This document shows, piece by piece, positions 43,499 to 51,342 of a DNA stretch of 64,000 nt; within the stretch, counting starts at the first letter, position 1, and the number at the start of each line of letters is the position of its first letter. The position numbers were made by a program, and so were the translations under genes. Below the pieces are notes generated by a model. It saw nothing but the letters and a program-made list of their open reading frames with translations, made no database searches and had not been told where the DNA came from. The stretch is from NCBI GenBank assembly GCA_038245725.1, contig JBBRSD010000008.1, positions 62,001 to 126,000 of the forward strand, given 5' to 3'. This stretch comes from JBBRSD01 sp038245725 (GTDB lineage: Bacteria; Actinomycetota; Coriobacteriia; Anaerosomatales; JAAXUF01).

Positions 43499-44040
43499 GA
43501 TACCCGGCCGACGTCGCACTGCACATGCTGCGCGAGGGCAACGAGCGCTTCTCGGAAGGTCGCCAGCGACCGCACTTCACGCCCGCCGAGAGGCAGGGAG
43601 CGCTGGCCGGCCAGGAGCCTTGGGGCGTCATCGTAGGCTGCTCGGACTCGCGCGTGCCGGTCGAGGCGCTCTTCGACGTGGGTCCCGGTGAGCTGTTCGT
43701 CGTGCGCACCGCCGGCCACGTGATCTCTGATGCCGGCTACGCGAGCGTGCGCTACGCGGTGCAGGAGCTCGGCGCGCGGCTCGTGGTCGTGCTCGGGCAC
43801 GAGGACTGCGGTGCGGTCGCAGCCTCGCGCGATGGCGATGCGCCGGCCTACCTAGCGCCGGTCACCGACCACATCCACACCGACGCGCCAACGCTTGCTG
43901 CGGCGGTCGACCAGCACGTCACCGAGTCCGTCTCCGAGATGCGCGAGTGGTTCGATCGCGCGGGCTTCTCGGAAGGAAACCCGGTCGTGATCGGTGCGGC
44001 GTACCAGCTCGCGAGCGGCGAGGTGCACTGGCTGGACTGA
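43495..44040 (+). CDS. Beta-carbonic anhydrase
   Basis: A 181-residue zinc enzyme that interconverts CO2 and bicarbonate. Zinc ligands appear in GCSDSRVPVE (Cys, with the Asp-Arg dyad) and in GHEDCGAV (His and Cys). The rest of the fold (VVRTAGHVISD, YAVQELGARLVVVLGHEDCG) is intact. It is slightly short compared with the usual 190-220 residues. The GTG start overlaps the cysteine-synthase stop by four bases, so the two are coupled. Confidence 0.92.
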   Translation: MRYPADVALHMLREGNERFSEGRQRPHFTPAERQGALAGQEPWGVIVGCSDSRVPVEALFDVGPGELFVVRTAGHVISDAGYASVRYAVQELGARLVVVLGHEDCGAVAASRDGDAPAYLAPVTDHIHTDAPTLAAAVDQHVTESVSEMREWFDRAGFSEGNPVVIGAAYQLASGEVHWLD

Positions 44041-44111
44041 CCCCCGGGCGCACCACGGCCCGGACCGCGCGAGACGAATCCGGGCCGGGAACGTGCGGCG
44101 GGCGCGAGTCG

Positions 44112-44486
44112 CTACGACTTGTCGCCCGGCTGCTGAATGCCGATGCGGTTGCCTTCGGAATCGACGAAGAACGCGATCCAGCCCACCATGTCGCCCATGA
44201 ACTGCGGCTCCTGCAGGACCGTACCGCCGGCTTCCTTCACGCGGTCGGTCATCGCCTGGATGTCGCCACCGGAGTCCAGGTACGGGGTCGAGCCGTCCTG
44301 GCTGGGCGTGCGCCCCGTTGTGAGGTCGAAGCTCACGCCCATCTCGCCTTCGTCGCCAAAGCCGACTGCGACGTTGTCGATGCCGGGCATGCTTTCGACG
44401 CGGCGGCCTGTGACGTCGCCGTAGAACTTCTTCGCGCGATCAAGGTCGATGACCGGGATGCTGGCCCATACGATCGGGTTTGCCAT
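44112..44486 (-). CDS. VOC (glyoxalase/bleomycin-resistance fold) protein
   Basis: A 124-residue single VOC domain with paired beta-alpha-beta-beta-beta units: WASIPVIDLDRAKKFYGDVT, then MTDRVKEAGGTVLQEPQ and a C-terminal FFVDSEGNRIGI. Such proteins bind a metal and small ligands; the substrate is unknown. Complete in length. Divergent from the methyltransferase gene at 44634. Confidence 0.88.
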   Translation of the reverse strand: MANPIVWASIPVIDLDRAKKFYGDVTGRRVESMPGIDNVAVGFGDEGEMGVSFDLTTGRTPSQDGSTPYLDSGGDIQAMTDRVKEAGGTVLQEPQFMGDMVGWIAFFVDSEGNRIGIQQPGDKS

Positions 44487-44633
44487 GGTGGGGTCCTTTC
44501 GCAGTGGGAGAATCGTGCCGTGGGGAGTTCCTACCCGCCGGAGCGCGAACCATGGCGCGGCACGCCCGCTATCATGTCCTCATGAGCCGCCACACGCCTA
44601 CGAACGGACAACCTGCCCGCGCCGAGGCGAGCC

Positions 44634-45476
44634 ATGCCTGAGTTCGACTCGGCGTATCACCGGCTGCGCATCAGCGACAACGACGGCGTCCGGTTGCTCC
44701 GGTTCGAGCGCAACCAGCAGTCTTCGATGCTGCTCGGCGACATCTTCGAGACCACGATGGAATACATCGGCTACCTGCTCATCTCGCTCGCTGTGAAGCC
44801 GGACGCCGCGCGCGTGCTCGTGATCGGACTGGGAGGTGGCTCGCTCGTGAAGCGCCTGTGGCGCGACTACCCCGAGATGTTCATCGACGCCTGCGAGCTC
44901 GACCCGGATGTCGTGCAGGTCGCGATCTGCTACTTCGGACTCCCCGAAGACGAGCGCATCCGCATCACCGTGGGCGACGGACGCGAGTTCGTGCAGCTCA
45001 CACGGGATACCTACGACATCATCGTGGTCGACGCCTTCGACGACGACCGCGTCCCGCGCACGCTCACCACCGAGGAGTTCATGCGCGAGTGCCGCGACAT
45101 ACTCTCACCCGACGGAGTGATCGCGTACAACGTCTTCGGCGCCGTGTACGGCCCTCACTCGAGGCAGTTCCGCAGCTTCCACCGCACGGCGTCCAACGTG
45201 TGGCGCCACGTCTGGACCTTCCCCATCGGCATCGCCGAGAACCCCGTCGACGACTCGCGCAACATCATCATGCTCGCCTCCGATGCAGACCTCTCAGACG
45301 ACGAACTCGCCGAGCGGATCGGCAGCCGCGTGGACGGCCTCGTGACGGTTCCGGCGTTCGAGCGCTACGCCGAGGACCTCTACCGCGGCCCGATCCGCGG
45401 CGGCGACGTGCCGATGCTCTCCGACGAGAGCACCGGGCGCGGGCGCAGCGACGGCGGCACGAGCCGGCGACGCTGA
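44634..45476 (+). CDS. Spermidine-synthase-like methyltransferase-fold protein
   Basis: A 280-residue protein with the SpeE fold. N-terminal beta strands lead to GDIFETTMEYIGYL. The nucleotide loop VIGLGGGSLVKRL, acidic end of strand 2 DACELDPDVV, and GDGREFVQ with IIVVDAFDDDR follow. Classical polyamine-site residues (for example the D-x-x-DP after motif I) are only partly present, so the substrate is not certain. The last 25 residues are disordered Arg/Gly/Ser. ATG 44634. Confidence 0.85.
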   Translation: MPEFDSAYHRLRISDNDGVRLLRFERNQQSSMLLGDIFETTMEYIGYLLISLAVKPDAARVLVIGLGGGSLVKRLWRDYPEMFIDACELDPDVVQVAICYFGLPEDERIRITVGDGREFVQLTRDTYDIIVVDAFDDDRVPRTLTTEEFMRECRDILSPDGVIAYNVFGAVYGPHSRQFRSFHRTASNVWRHVWTFPIGIAENPVDDSRNIIMLASDADLSDDELAERIGSRVDGLVTVPAFERYAEDLYRGPIRGGDVPMLSDESTGRGRSDGGTSRRR

Positions 45477-45520
45477 CGGCGCGACGGCCGCTGACGCCGT
45501 GCGCTGGCAGCGGCGGCGCA

Positions 45521-45934
45521 TCACGCCTCGGCCGCGCGCCAGAGCTCACAGACCCAGTCGCCGCATATGGGAGCGCGGAACTCGCGCGGCAAGAGGCAGC
45601 CGGTTTCGGGGTGGCAGAACTGGCACTTGTTCGTGTCAATCCACTGCGGAAGAGCCGCGCGGTACGCGTCGCCCTCGGCGCCGGGCAGGTGGCTCACGCG
45701 TGGATCGTGCAGCGGCTCGATGCCGGCCTCGCCAGCGACCATCGCGCCGTCCTCGGTGATTCGCAGCGCGCCGCTGCCCTCGAGGCGCGCGGTCCAGACA
45801 TCGACGTAGTCAGGCAGCCAGTCATCGCCGTTGTAGTCGCCCTCCTCATCGATCGCGAGGTAGATCGCGCAGCACAGCCCGCCACACGCGTGGCACAGCT
45901 CCCAGTTGTCGCGATCGTTTGCGGTAGAGGTCAC
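45521..45934 (-). CDS. Cys-rich metal-binding protein (YkgJ-like cluster)
   Basis: A 137-residue soluble protein with an N-terminal CHACGGLCC cluster and C-terminal CQFCHPETGCLLP and ICGDWVCELW. The pattern fits YkgJ-type zinc- or iron-chelating domains of unknown function. I chose the GTG at 45934 with AAGGA upstream. It lies 23 bases downstream of the flavodoxin-like gene and likely shares its transcript. Confidence 0.78.
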   Translation of the reverse strand: MTSTANDRDNWELCHACGGLCCAIYLAIDEEGDYNGDDWLPDYVDVWTARLEGSGALRITEDGAMVAGEAGIEPLHDPRVSHLPGAEGDAYRAALPQWIDTNKCQFCHPETGCLLPREFRAPICGDWVCELWRAAEA

Positions 45935-45957
45935 GGGCGTCCTTCTCGGCGGGGCGG

Positions 45958-46614
45958 TCAGTCGTCGCTCATGGGCAGGGCGCGGGCGTCGAGCTCGCGC
46001 AGGTTGGTCGGGCACGGGTTGGCGGCGAGCACTCCCGCCATCCACACGAGATTATGAGCGGTGTAGAGCGCCGTGCGGTTCGTGTAACGGTGACGGTCGC
46101 CGTGGGCGGCGATGTAGCTCGGGCCCGGGCCGGCGTCGCCCACCCAGTAGCAGTCCACGTTGGGCGGAATGGTACAGCCAAGGTGCGTGAGGTTGAAGAG
46201 CGTGTTGGCGCAGACGTCGTGCGTGCCGTCCTCGTTACCGGTGACGATGCAGCCCGCGACCTTGCCGTAGAGCGGGTACTGACCGGTGACCGGGTCGCCC
46301 TCGCCATACGTGCCGTCAAGGCGCTCGATGACCTGCTGGCAGACGCTGCCACGCACGCCGAACCAGATGGGGGTCGCCATCACGAGGATGTCGCACGCCT
46401 TGATCCGCTCGAGCACCGCCGGCCAGCCGTCGCCCTCGCCCTCGTCGCTCGAGATGCCGGTGGCGATGTGGTGGTCGACGATGCGGATCACCTCGGTGGT
46501 CGCCCCGAGCTCGCTCATGAACCCTTCCACCTTGCCGATGAGCGATTCGGTGTTGCTCACCTCCGGCGAGCGCTTGAGCGTGCAGTTCAGGAAGAGTGCG
46601 TGTGGTGCCGTCAT
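45958..46614 (-). CDS. Flavodoxin-fold NAD(P)H-dependent oxidoreductase
   Basis: A 218-residue FMN-type reductase. LFLNCTLKRSPEVSNTESLI is the phosphate-binding start (CTLKxSPxxSNT), MATPIWFGVRGSVCQQVIERL the second FMN contact, and GCIVTGNEDG the third. The acceptor is unknown. ATG with GGAGG upstream. Co-directional with the Cys-rich gene. Confidence 0.88.
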   Translation of the reverse strand: MTAPHALFLNCTLKRSPEVSNTESLIGKVEGFMSELGATTEVIRIVDHHIATGISSDEGEGDGWPAVLERIKACDILVMATPIWFGVRGSVCQQVIERLDGTYGEGDPVTGQYPLYGKVAGCIVTGNEDGTHDVCANTLFNLTHLGCTIPPNVDCYWVGDAGPGPSYIAAHGDRHRYTNRTALYTAHNLVWMAGVLAANPCPTNLRELDARALPMSDD

Positions 46615-46654
46615 GGGAAGACCTCCTGGAGGCATCGGGTGTCTGGGAGGAGTA

Positions 46655-46686
46655 TGCCCGCAGGGGCGCTTGTGTCTCCGCGGGCA
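46655..46686. terminator. Possible terminator hairpin after the formate dehydrogenase operon
   Basis: Inverted repeat TGCCCGC/GCGGGCA with an 18-base loop, downstream of the lipoprotein stop (46709) and upstream of the flavodoxin-like start. No clear T tract, so it could also be a leader structure for the flavodoxin gene. Confidence 0.3.
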
Positions 46687-46708
46687 GCTGGGAACTCCCC
46701 CGAACGCG

Positions 46709-47554
46709 CTACGGCAGCTGCTCGACGACCTTGGCGAGCAGCGACTTCAGCTGCGACGGAGAGCCGGAATCAGGTGACGCTTCGGCCGCGACCAGAACCG
46801 CGCCGCTCGTGAAACCGATGGCCGCGAACTCTCGTCCGTCGGTGCCGAAGTAGGTGGCGTGACCGTGGATCGACGACGAACTCGCACTGGAGGGATAGCG
46901 GTTCTTGACCTCGGCTTGAAGCGCCCGCTTCGCGTCGCTTGCCGTCCTGAACTGCTCGGCGACGACGACGAGCGTGCGCGCCGGATTCCCGGCCCCCGAG
47001 ACGTACTCGCGGGAGACCGACAGCGGGTCGACGCCCGCCTTCGCCGCCGAGAACCCGGCGAGCGCATCGGGCACCCACCGGAGCAGCGAGCCCGCGGTCG
47101 CGGTCGGCTCGCCGGAGGGGGGCGTGGGCGTTGAGGGCCGTGGTGTCGACGGCGTTGGCTTGGACGGCGTCAGATCGGGAGTGACCTTCTGGCCCTTCGC
47201 AATCGCGTCGTGCTGCTGCTTGGCGCGACGGTAGGTTGGCGTGATTGCGAGGAGCTGCTTGAGCTTGGCCTCGGCGAGCGGGAGGTTCCCGGCCGCGATT
47301 GCGGTCTGCACCTGGGCGTAGAGCGATGCGATCTGCGGGTTCGCGGCGGGCTGGGTGATCGTGACGACTCGGTAGGCGCCGGCGGTGTTGGCTGGCACGC
47401 GCACGGTGTGGATGTCCTCGGAGATGAGCTTGCCCTGGGAGTCGACGATCCGCGTGCCGGTCTGCACCTCGACCATACGCTGGCAGGCCGGTGCGCCCAG
47501 GAGCGCGGTGGCGAGTACCACTGACAGCATGAGTGCGCCGCGTCGACGCTTCAT
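46709..47554 (-). CDS. Lipoprotein at the end of the formate dehydrogenase cluster
   Basis: A 281-residue lipoprotein with lipobox GAPAC after a short hydrophobic stretch (ALMLSVVLATALL). A helical section follows with a tetratricopeptide-like feature (AIAAGNLPLAEAKLKQLLAI, TYRRAKQQHDAI), then a Pro/Thr-rich linker of about 30 residues and a folded C-terminal domain (LVVVAEQFRTASDAKRAL, HATYFGTDGREFAAIGFT). No known family. It overlaps the upstream membrane gene by four bases (ATGA). It may support assembly of the exported enzyme, which is inference. Confidence 0.75.
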   Translation of the reverse strand: MKRRRGALMLSVVLATALLGAPACQRMVEVQTGTRIVDSQGKLISEDIHTVRVPANTAGAYRVVTITQPAANPQIASLYAQVQTAIAAGNLPLAEAKLKQLLAITPTYRRAKQQHDAIAKGQKVTPDLTPSKPTPSTPRPSTPTPPSGEPTATAGSLLRWVPDALAGFSAAKAGVDPLSVSREYVSGAGNPARTLVVVAEQFRTASDAKRALQAEVKNRYPSSASSSSIHGHATYFGTDGREFAAIGFTSGAVLVAAEASPDSGSPSQLKSLLAKVVEQLP

Positions 47555-48993
47555 TGCGAGACCTCCTCGTGCGTGAGTCCGATCGTCTGCCAGGGGCGCA
47601 TCGCGGCCACGAGCGCGATTACGCCGAGCGCGGCCATGACCAGCGCCGCCATGCGTACGGAATCGACCCGCGCTTCGACCGCGAATCGAGAGTACTCCGT
47701 GCCGTAGGTCTGTTGCACGTTGGCCGGGACCCAGCTGTTCCACGTGTGCAGCGTTGTGGACGCGAGCGGAATCGTCGCCAGGCCGCACACGAGTGCGGCA
47801 ACCGAGGCTGACAGCCAGCCCGCGGTTGGCGTGCCGGTTCGAGCCGCAACGATCGCGGCAAGCGTAAGCACGGCGGCAGCGAGCGCGAGCCAGCCTGCTG
47901 CCGATTCGGCGCCGACCATCGTCCACGTGGCACTGAACGTCTCGGCGGTGCCGCCCTGCGCTGTCGCGCTCAGAGCGGGCGTCGCGAGCGAGGCCACGCC
48001 GAGCAGACATGCCACGGCGGATAGCGCCAACGGAAGCCTGAGTGGACGCGCGGCGGCGCGGCCAACCTCGGACTGCCGCCCGGCGAGCCCCACGACGACG
48101 AGACCGGCAATGACTACGGCCACACCGGTCGCGGCCGCGGACCACGCGACGGGGCTCGGTCCGTACACCGAGCGCAGCTGTTCGACCCCGGCGAGCGCCA
48201 TCACTACGATCGGGACCCCAAAGAGCGCCAGTGCCGAACGAGACACGCCGCTCTCGGCGATGGAGCGCGTGAAGCCCAGCGAGAACACGGCGTACGCTGC
48301 CCCGAGGTAGATGCACGGGAGGAGCGCGCGCCACCCGATCGAGGCCTGCATCGGGAGCGAAGGCAGTGCGGCCAGGACGCCTGCAGTCGCAGCCGCTGAC
48401 AGCGCGACGAGCGTCACGACCTTCGGCCCCGAGCGGCGCACAGCCCGTGCGAGCGCCGTCACGCCGACTGCGAAGAACACTCCTGCCACGAGCATGAGCG
48501 CTTCGCGCGCAGGAAACTTGGCGAACGGTGAGAAGGAACTGGGACTCTCCCAGCTTGCAAGGAGACCTGCGGCCCCCGCGACACAGCCAAGCGCTCCCGC
48601 TGCGGCAGTGACGAGCGGCCGCTCGGCTGGATCGCCGAAAGCGATCAGGACGCACGCGAGACCCCACACAGACGTCGTGAGGAACAGCGTGTCAGCACCG
48701 GATGGTGCGTCGGTAGCGCGCTGGGACAGCGCAATGAGGGGTGCCGCCCAAAACGCCAGAACGCCGCCGATGGCGGCCAACGCGAGCGAGGTCTTCTCGG
48801 CGGAGCGAATGCCGGGCAGGGCGTCTGCGGCCTGCACCGCGACGGCTATGAGGAGCGCCACGAGCGCGGCGCATCCGACGAGCACGGTGTCGGGCACGCT
48901 GTCCATGGCGACCGTCGTCACGACGAACGAGCCCGTCGCGCCGAGCAGCGCGGCAAGAACAGCGAGCAGCGATGTGGCGCGGCGCTCGGTCAA
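47551..48993 (-). CDS. Polytopic membrane protein with about 14 helices, associated with formate dehydrogenase
   Basis: A 480-residue very hydrophobic protein with about 14 predicted helices. A loop of roughly 50 residues with several aromatic and polar residues (HTWNSWVPANVQQTYGTEYS) lies near the C terminus. I do not recognise the family. It is not the FdnI cytochrome b subunit, since paired heme-ligand His residues in the helices are not evident. I propose a TTG start at 48993 with GGAG nine bases upstream; the longer frame to 49119 overlaps the cytochrome gene. Its place after the cytochrome gene suggests a role in quinone contact or anchoring. Confidence 0.72.
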   Translation of the reverse strand: MTERRATSLLAVLAALLGATGSFVVTTVAMDSVPDTVLVGCAALVALLIAVAVQAADALPGIRSAEKTSLALAAIGGVLAFWAAPLIALSQRATDAPSGADTLFLTTSVWGLACVLIAFGDPAERPLVTAAAGALGCVAGAAGLLASWESPSSFSPFAKFPAREALMLVAGVFFAVGVTALARAVRRSGPKVVTLVALSAAATAGVLAALPSLPMQASIGWRALLPCIYLGAAYAVFSLGFTRSIAESGVSRSALALFGVPIVVMALAGVEQLRSVYGPSPVAWSAAATGVAVVIAGLVVVGLAGRQSEVGRAAARPLRLPLALSAVACLLGVASLATPALSATAQGGTAETFSATWTMVGAESAAGWLALAAAVLTLAAIVAARTGTPTAGWLSASVAALVCGLATIPLASTTLHTWNSWVPANVQQTYGTEYSRFAVEARVDSVRMAALVMAALGVIALVAAMRPWQTIGLTHEEVSQ

Positions 48994-49103
48994 GACAGCT
49001 CCAACCAGCTTCGAGGTAGGACTGCCACCGATGGGAAGGGCCGAGGATTCCTCCCCGGCCCCTCCACGGTAGCAGAAGCACGCCGGCACGCGCGCTCGGC
49101 TTC

Positions 49104-50393
49104 TTACTTGTTGTGGCACCTCTCACAAACACCACGGTTGTCGTAGCGCAGAAGCGCTGACGGAACCGCGTTTTGGGCCACGAACGCATTGCGCGCGACG
49201 CCGTCGGTGTCAACGACCGAGGCAGCGCCATTGTTCGACGCGTAGCCGGTCATCGCAGCGGCGGTTCCGTGAGCTCGGTGGCACGTGAGGCACTCGAGCC
49301 AGTCCGACGAGCTGTTGCTCGGATTGCCCCGCTCAGAGATGGGGTGATCGAGCGGGAGCCCTGGGTCGGTGATGTTCATCGAGGTCTTATCGGCGCCCTG
49401 ATACGAATCGAGCTCCACGTTGATCGGGTGCTTGTGACGAACCGCCAGACCTTCGCCGTCGCCAGCGTTGTAGGTGGCCGCCAGGCTCGTATACGTAGTA
49501 TCTACGCCAAGACTGTTCGTCTTGGTGAACGTGGTCACCGGACCGAGATAGGTCGAGTGACAGCCGGAGCACCAGCCGCTCATGCCTTTGTCGACGTTGA
49601 GGCCGGTGGCTCCGTTTGCGAGCGTCGCCGAGGGCATGTCGTAGCCCTTCGCGTACATCGGCGTCGTGTAGTTCGGCTTGTAGTTCGGATACGGCTGGTG
49701 CAGGCGGAAGCCGTTGGTCGGCCAACCTGTCTCGACCGAGGAGACGAACCCGTTCGGATCCGGGTCGGAGGGGTTGGCGGTCGGCGTGTACTCGCCGACG
49801 GCGTTGCCGTTGACCGCGGCCTTCAGGATGCGGTAGTTCGGAGAACCGTGCGGATCGTGACAGGTGGTGCAGTCCATCTTGATGGCGTTGCCCGTACCGG
49901 TCATGTACGCGTTGGCTCCCTGGCCTGCGTTGCTGGAGTTGGCCGCGAATGTGTTGCCCGTGCCGAAGTACCCGCCTCCGTACGCGCCCCACGACGAGCC
50001 TTTGAACATGTGCGTCGAGGTGGTCGACGACTGGTCGAGCGAGTCGAACCCGCCGCCGTTTAGGACAGCGCCCTGCTGCCCGTAGGACGTACCTTCGTAG
50101 ATGCCCTCCTGGACGTTGGTGTCCGCGCCCTGGCTGGTCGCATCGTGGCATGCATAGCAGAACTGCCACATCTCGGTCGCGGATGACACGAGCAACGCCG
50201 AGTGATTGGCGCCACCCGAGGAGTCCTGCCACGTGATCGAGGAAACCGATGTGTGCGCACGATGACAGCCGGCGCAAGCGTCGGTGTCCGACACGTAGTT
50301 TCCGTGGATCGCGAAGTTCGCGAACGCGACGGAGGGCAGCAGGAACACGGCTGCGACAAGGAGTACTGCAAGCGTGAATCTTCTGGTCTTCAT
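49104..50393 (-). CDS. Secreted hexaheme c-type cytochrome
   Basis: A 429-residue exported cytochrome with signal peptide RRFTLAVLLVAAVFLLPSVAFA. It has six CXXCH heme-binding motifs: CAGCH, CYACH, CTTCH, CSGCH, CLTCH and CERCH, spread over the whole protein (doubled CXXCH-type). Several His residues between motifs could act as distal ligands. The gene is six bases downstream of the FeS subunit. Formate dehydrogenases usually send electrons through a cytochrome b gamma subunit; here this cytochrome probably takes over or connects to other extracytoplasmic acceptors. Confidence 0.93.
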   Translation of the reverse strand: MKTRRFTLAVLLVAAVFLLPSVAFANFAIHGNYVSDTDACAGCHRAHTSVSSITWQDSSGGANHSALLVSSATEMWQFCYACHDATSQGADTNVQEGIYEGTSYGQQGAVLNGGGFDSLDQSSTTSTHMFKGSSWGAYGGGYFGTGNTFAANSSNAGQGANAYMTGTGNAIKMDCTTCHDPHGSPNYRILKAAVNGNAVGEYTPTANPSDPDPNGFVSSVETGWPTNGFRLHQPYPNYKPNYTTPMYAKGYDMPSATLANGATGLNVDKGMSGWCSGCHSTYLGPVTTFTKTNSLGVDTTYTSLAATYNAGDGEGLAVRHKHPINVELDSYQGADKTSMNITDPGLPLDHPISERGNPSNSSSDWLECLTCHRAHGTAAAMTGYASNNGAASVVDTDGVARNAFVAQNAVPSALLRYDNRGVCERCHNK

Positions 50394-50399
50394 GTTGTC

Positions 50400-51329
50400 C
50401 TACACCTCCCCGCTGATTGATGCGGCCTTTTCGGCCTTTACTTCCGACTTGCGCTTGGCAAGCATCGCGAAACCGCCGAGCAGAAGCGTCGGGACCAGCA
50501 TGCCACCAGTGAGAGCGCTGCTCGCCATGGGGACGAGGTGGTCTTCCACGAACGGATCCGCCTTCGGAGGCGTGAGCATGACCTTGCTGCTCGCCCAGAA
50601 CATCGATCCATTGCCGATCCAGTTCTGCGTGCCATTGGAGAGCACGTAGCCGTTGATCGGGTCGTTCAGGTACGCGAGGATGTTGGCCTTCGAGTCCCAC
50701 TTCATCGCCTTGGCGGGGCACGTCGATACGCACGCCGGCTCGTGGGCGAGTTCAGGAACGATCGGATCCGGAAGTGTGCCCACGCTGAGCGTCAGGTCAC
50801 TCACGAAGTTCCCGCCCACCTTGCGTGCGCGGGTCGGAAGCGCCGTGCTCGGATCGACGACGCCATCGGCGCCGGCTCGACCGGTGCACAGGGTGCACTT
50901 GTTCATCTTCGTCTGGCCTGCGTAGGTGCCGCTTTCATACGCGACACCGACCTTGGGATATCCACCGCGCTGGCAGCCGATCTCGCACGGCTTGGGCCCT
51001 GGCCCGGTCTTGCACAGGCTGGGACTGCACTTGGCGTTGTTGACGCTGATCGCACCCGTCGGCTCCTTCTTGATGGCCCCGAAAGGACACTCATAGGCGC
51101 AGGGGGGATCGGGACATTGCCAGCACGAGAACCGCATGAACGGACCCATGTCGCCACGCTTGAGGCTCTTGATCGCAAGCCGTTGGCGCGGGTTGACGAT
51201 GGACCGCTGCGGCTTCACGTCAGCGATACTCGTCGGGAGCTTGAGGTTCCACTCGCGCTTGCACGCCGAGACGCATCCGTTGCAGCGCATGCACTTATCG
51301 GCATCTTGCAGAATCGCCATAACAGTCAT
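50400..51329 (-). CDS. fdhB: Formate dehydrogenase iron-sulfur (beta) subunit with C-terminal membrane anchor
   Basis: A 309-residue [4Fe-4S] protein of the DMSO-reductase partner type. Cys clusters include CMRCNGCVSACK, CWQCPDPPCAYECP, CTLC and CVSTCPAKAM, which serve four cubanes. A C-terminal helix (SALTGGMLVPTLLLGGFAML) anchors it, as in FdnH-like proteins. There is no own signal peptide, so it is likely co-exported with the Tat-bearing catalytic subunit. It lies 13 bases after the catalytic gene. A spacer of about 25 residues with GPGPKPCEIGCQRGG is longer than in E. coli FdnH. Confidence 0.92.
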   Translation of the reverse strand: MTVMAILQDADKCMRCNGCVSACKREWNLKLPTSIADVKPQRSIVNPRQRLAIKSLKRGDMGPFMRFSCWQCPDPPCAYECPFGAIKKEPTGAISVNNAKCSPSLCKTGPGPKPCEIGCQRGGYPKVGVAYESGTYAGQTKMNKCTLCTGRAGADGVVDPSTALPTRARKVGGNFVSDLTLSVGTLPDPIVPELAHEPACVSTCPAKAMKWDSKANILAYLNDPINGYVLSNGTQNWIGNGSMFWASSKVMLTPPKADPFVEDHLVPMASSALTGGMLVPTLLLGGFAMLAKRKSEVKAEKAASISGEV

Positions 51330-51342
51330 TGGTCACACCTCC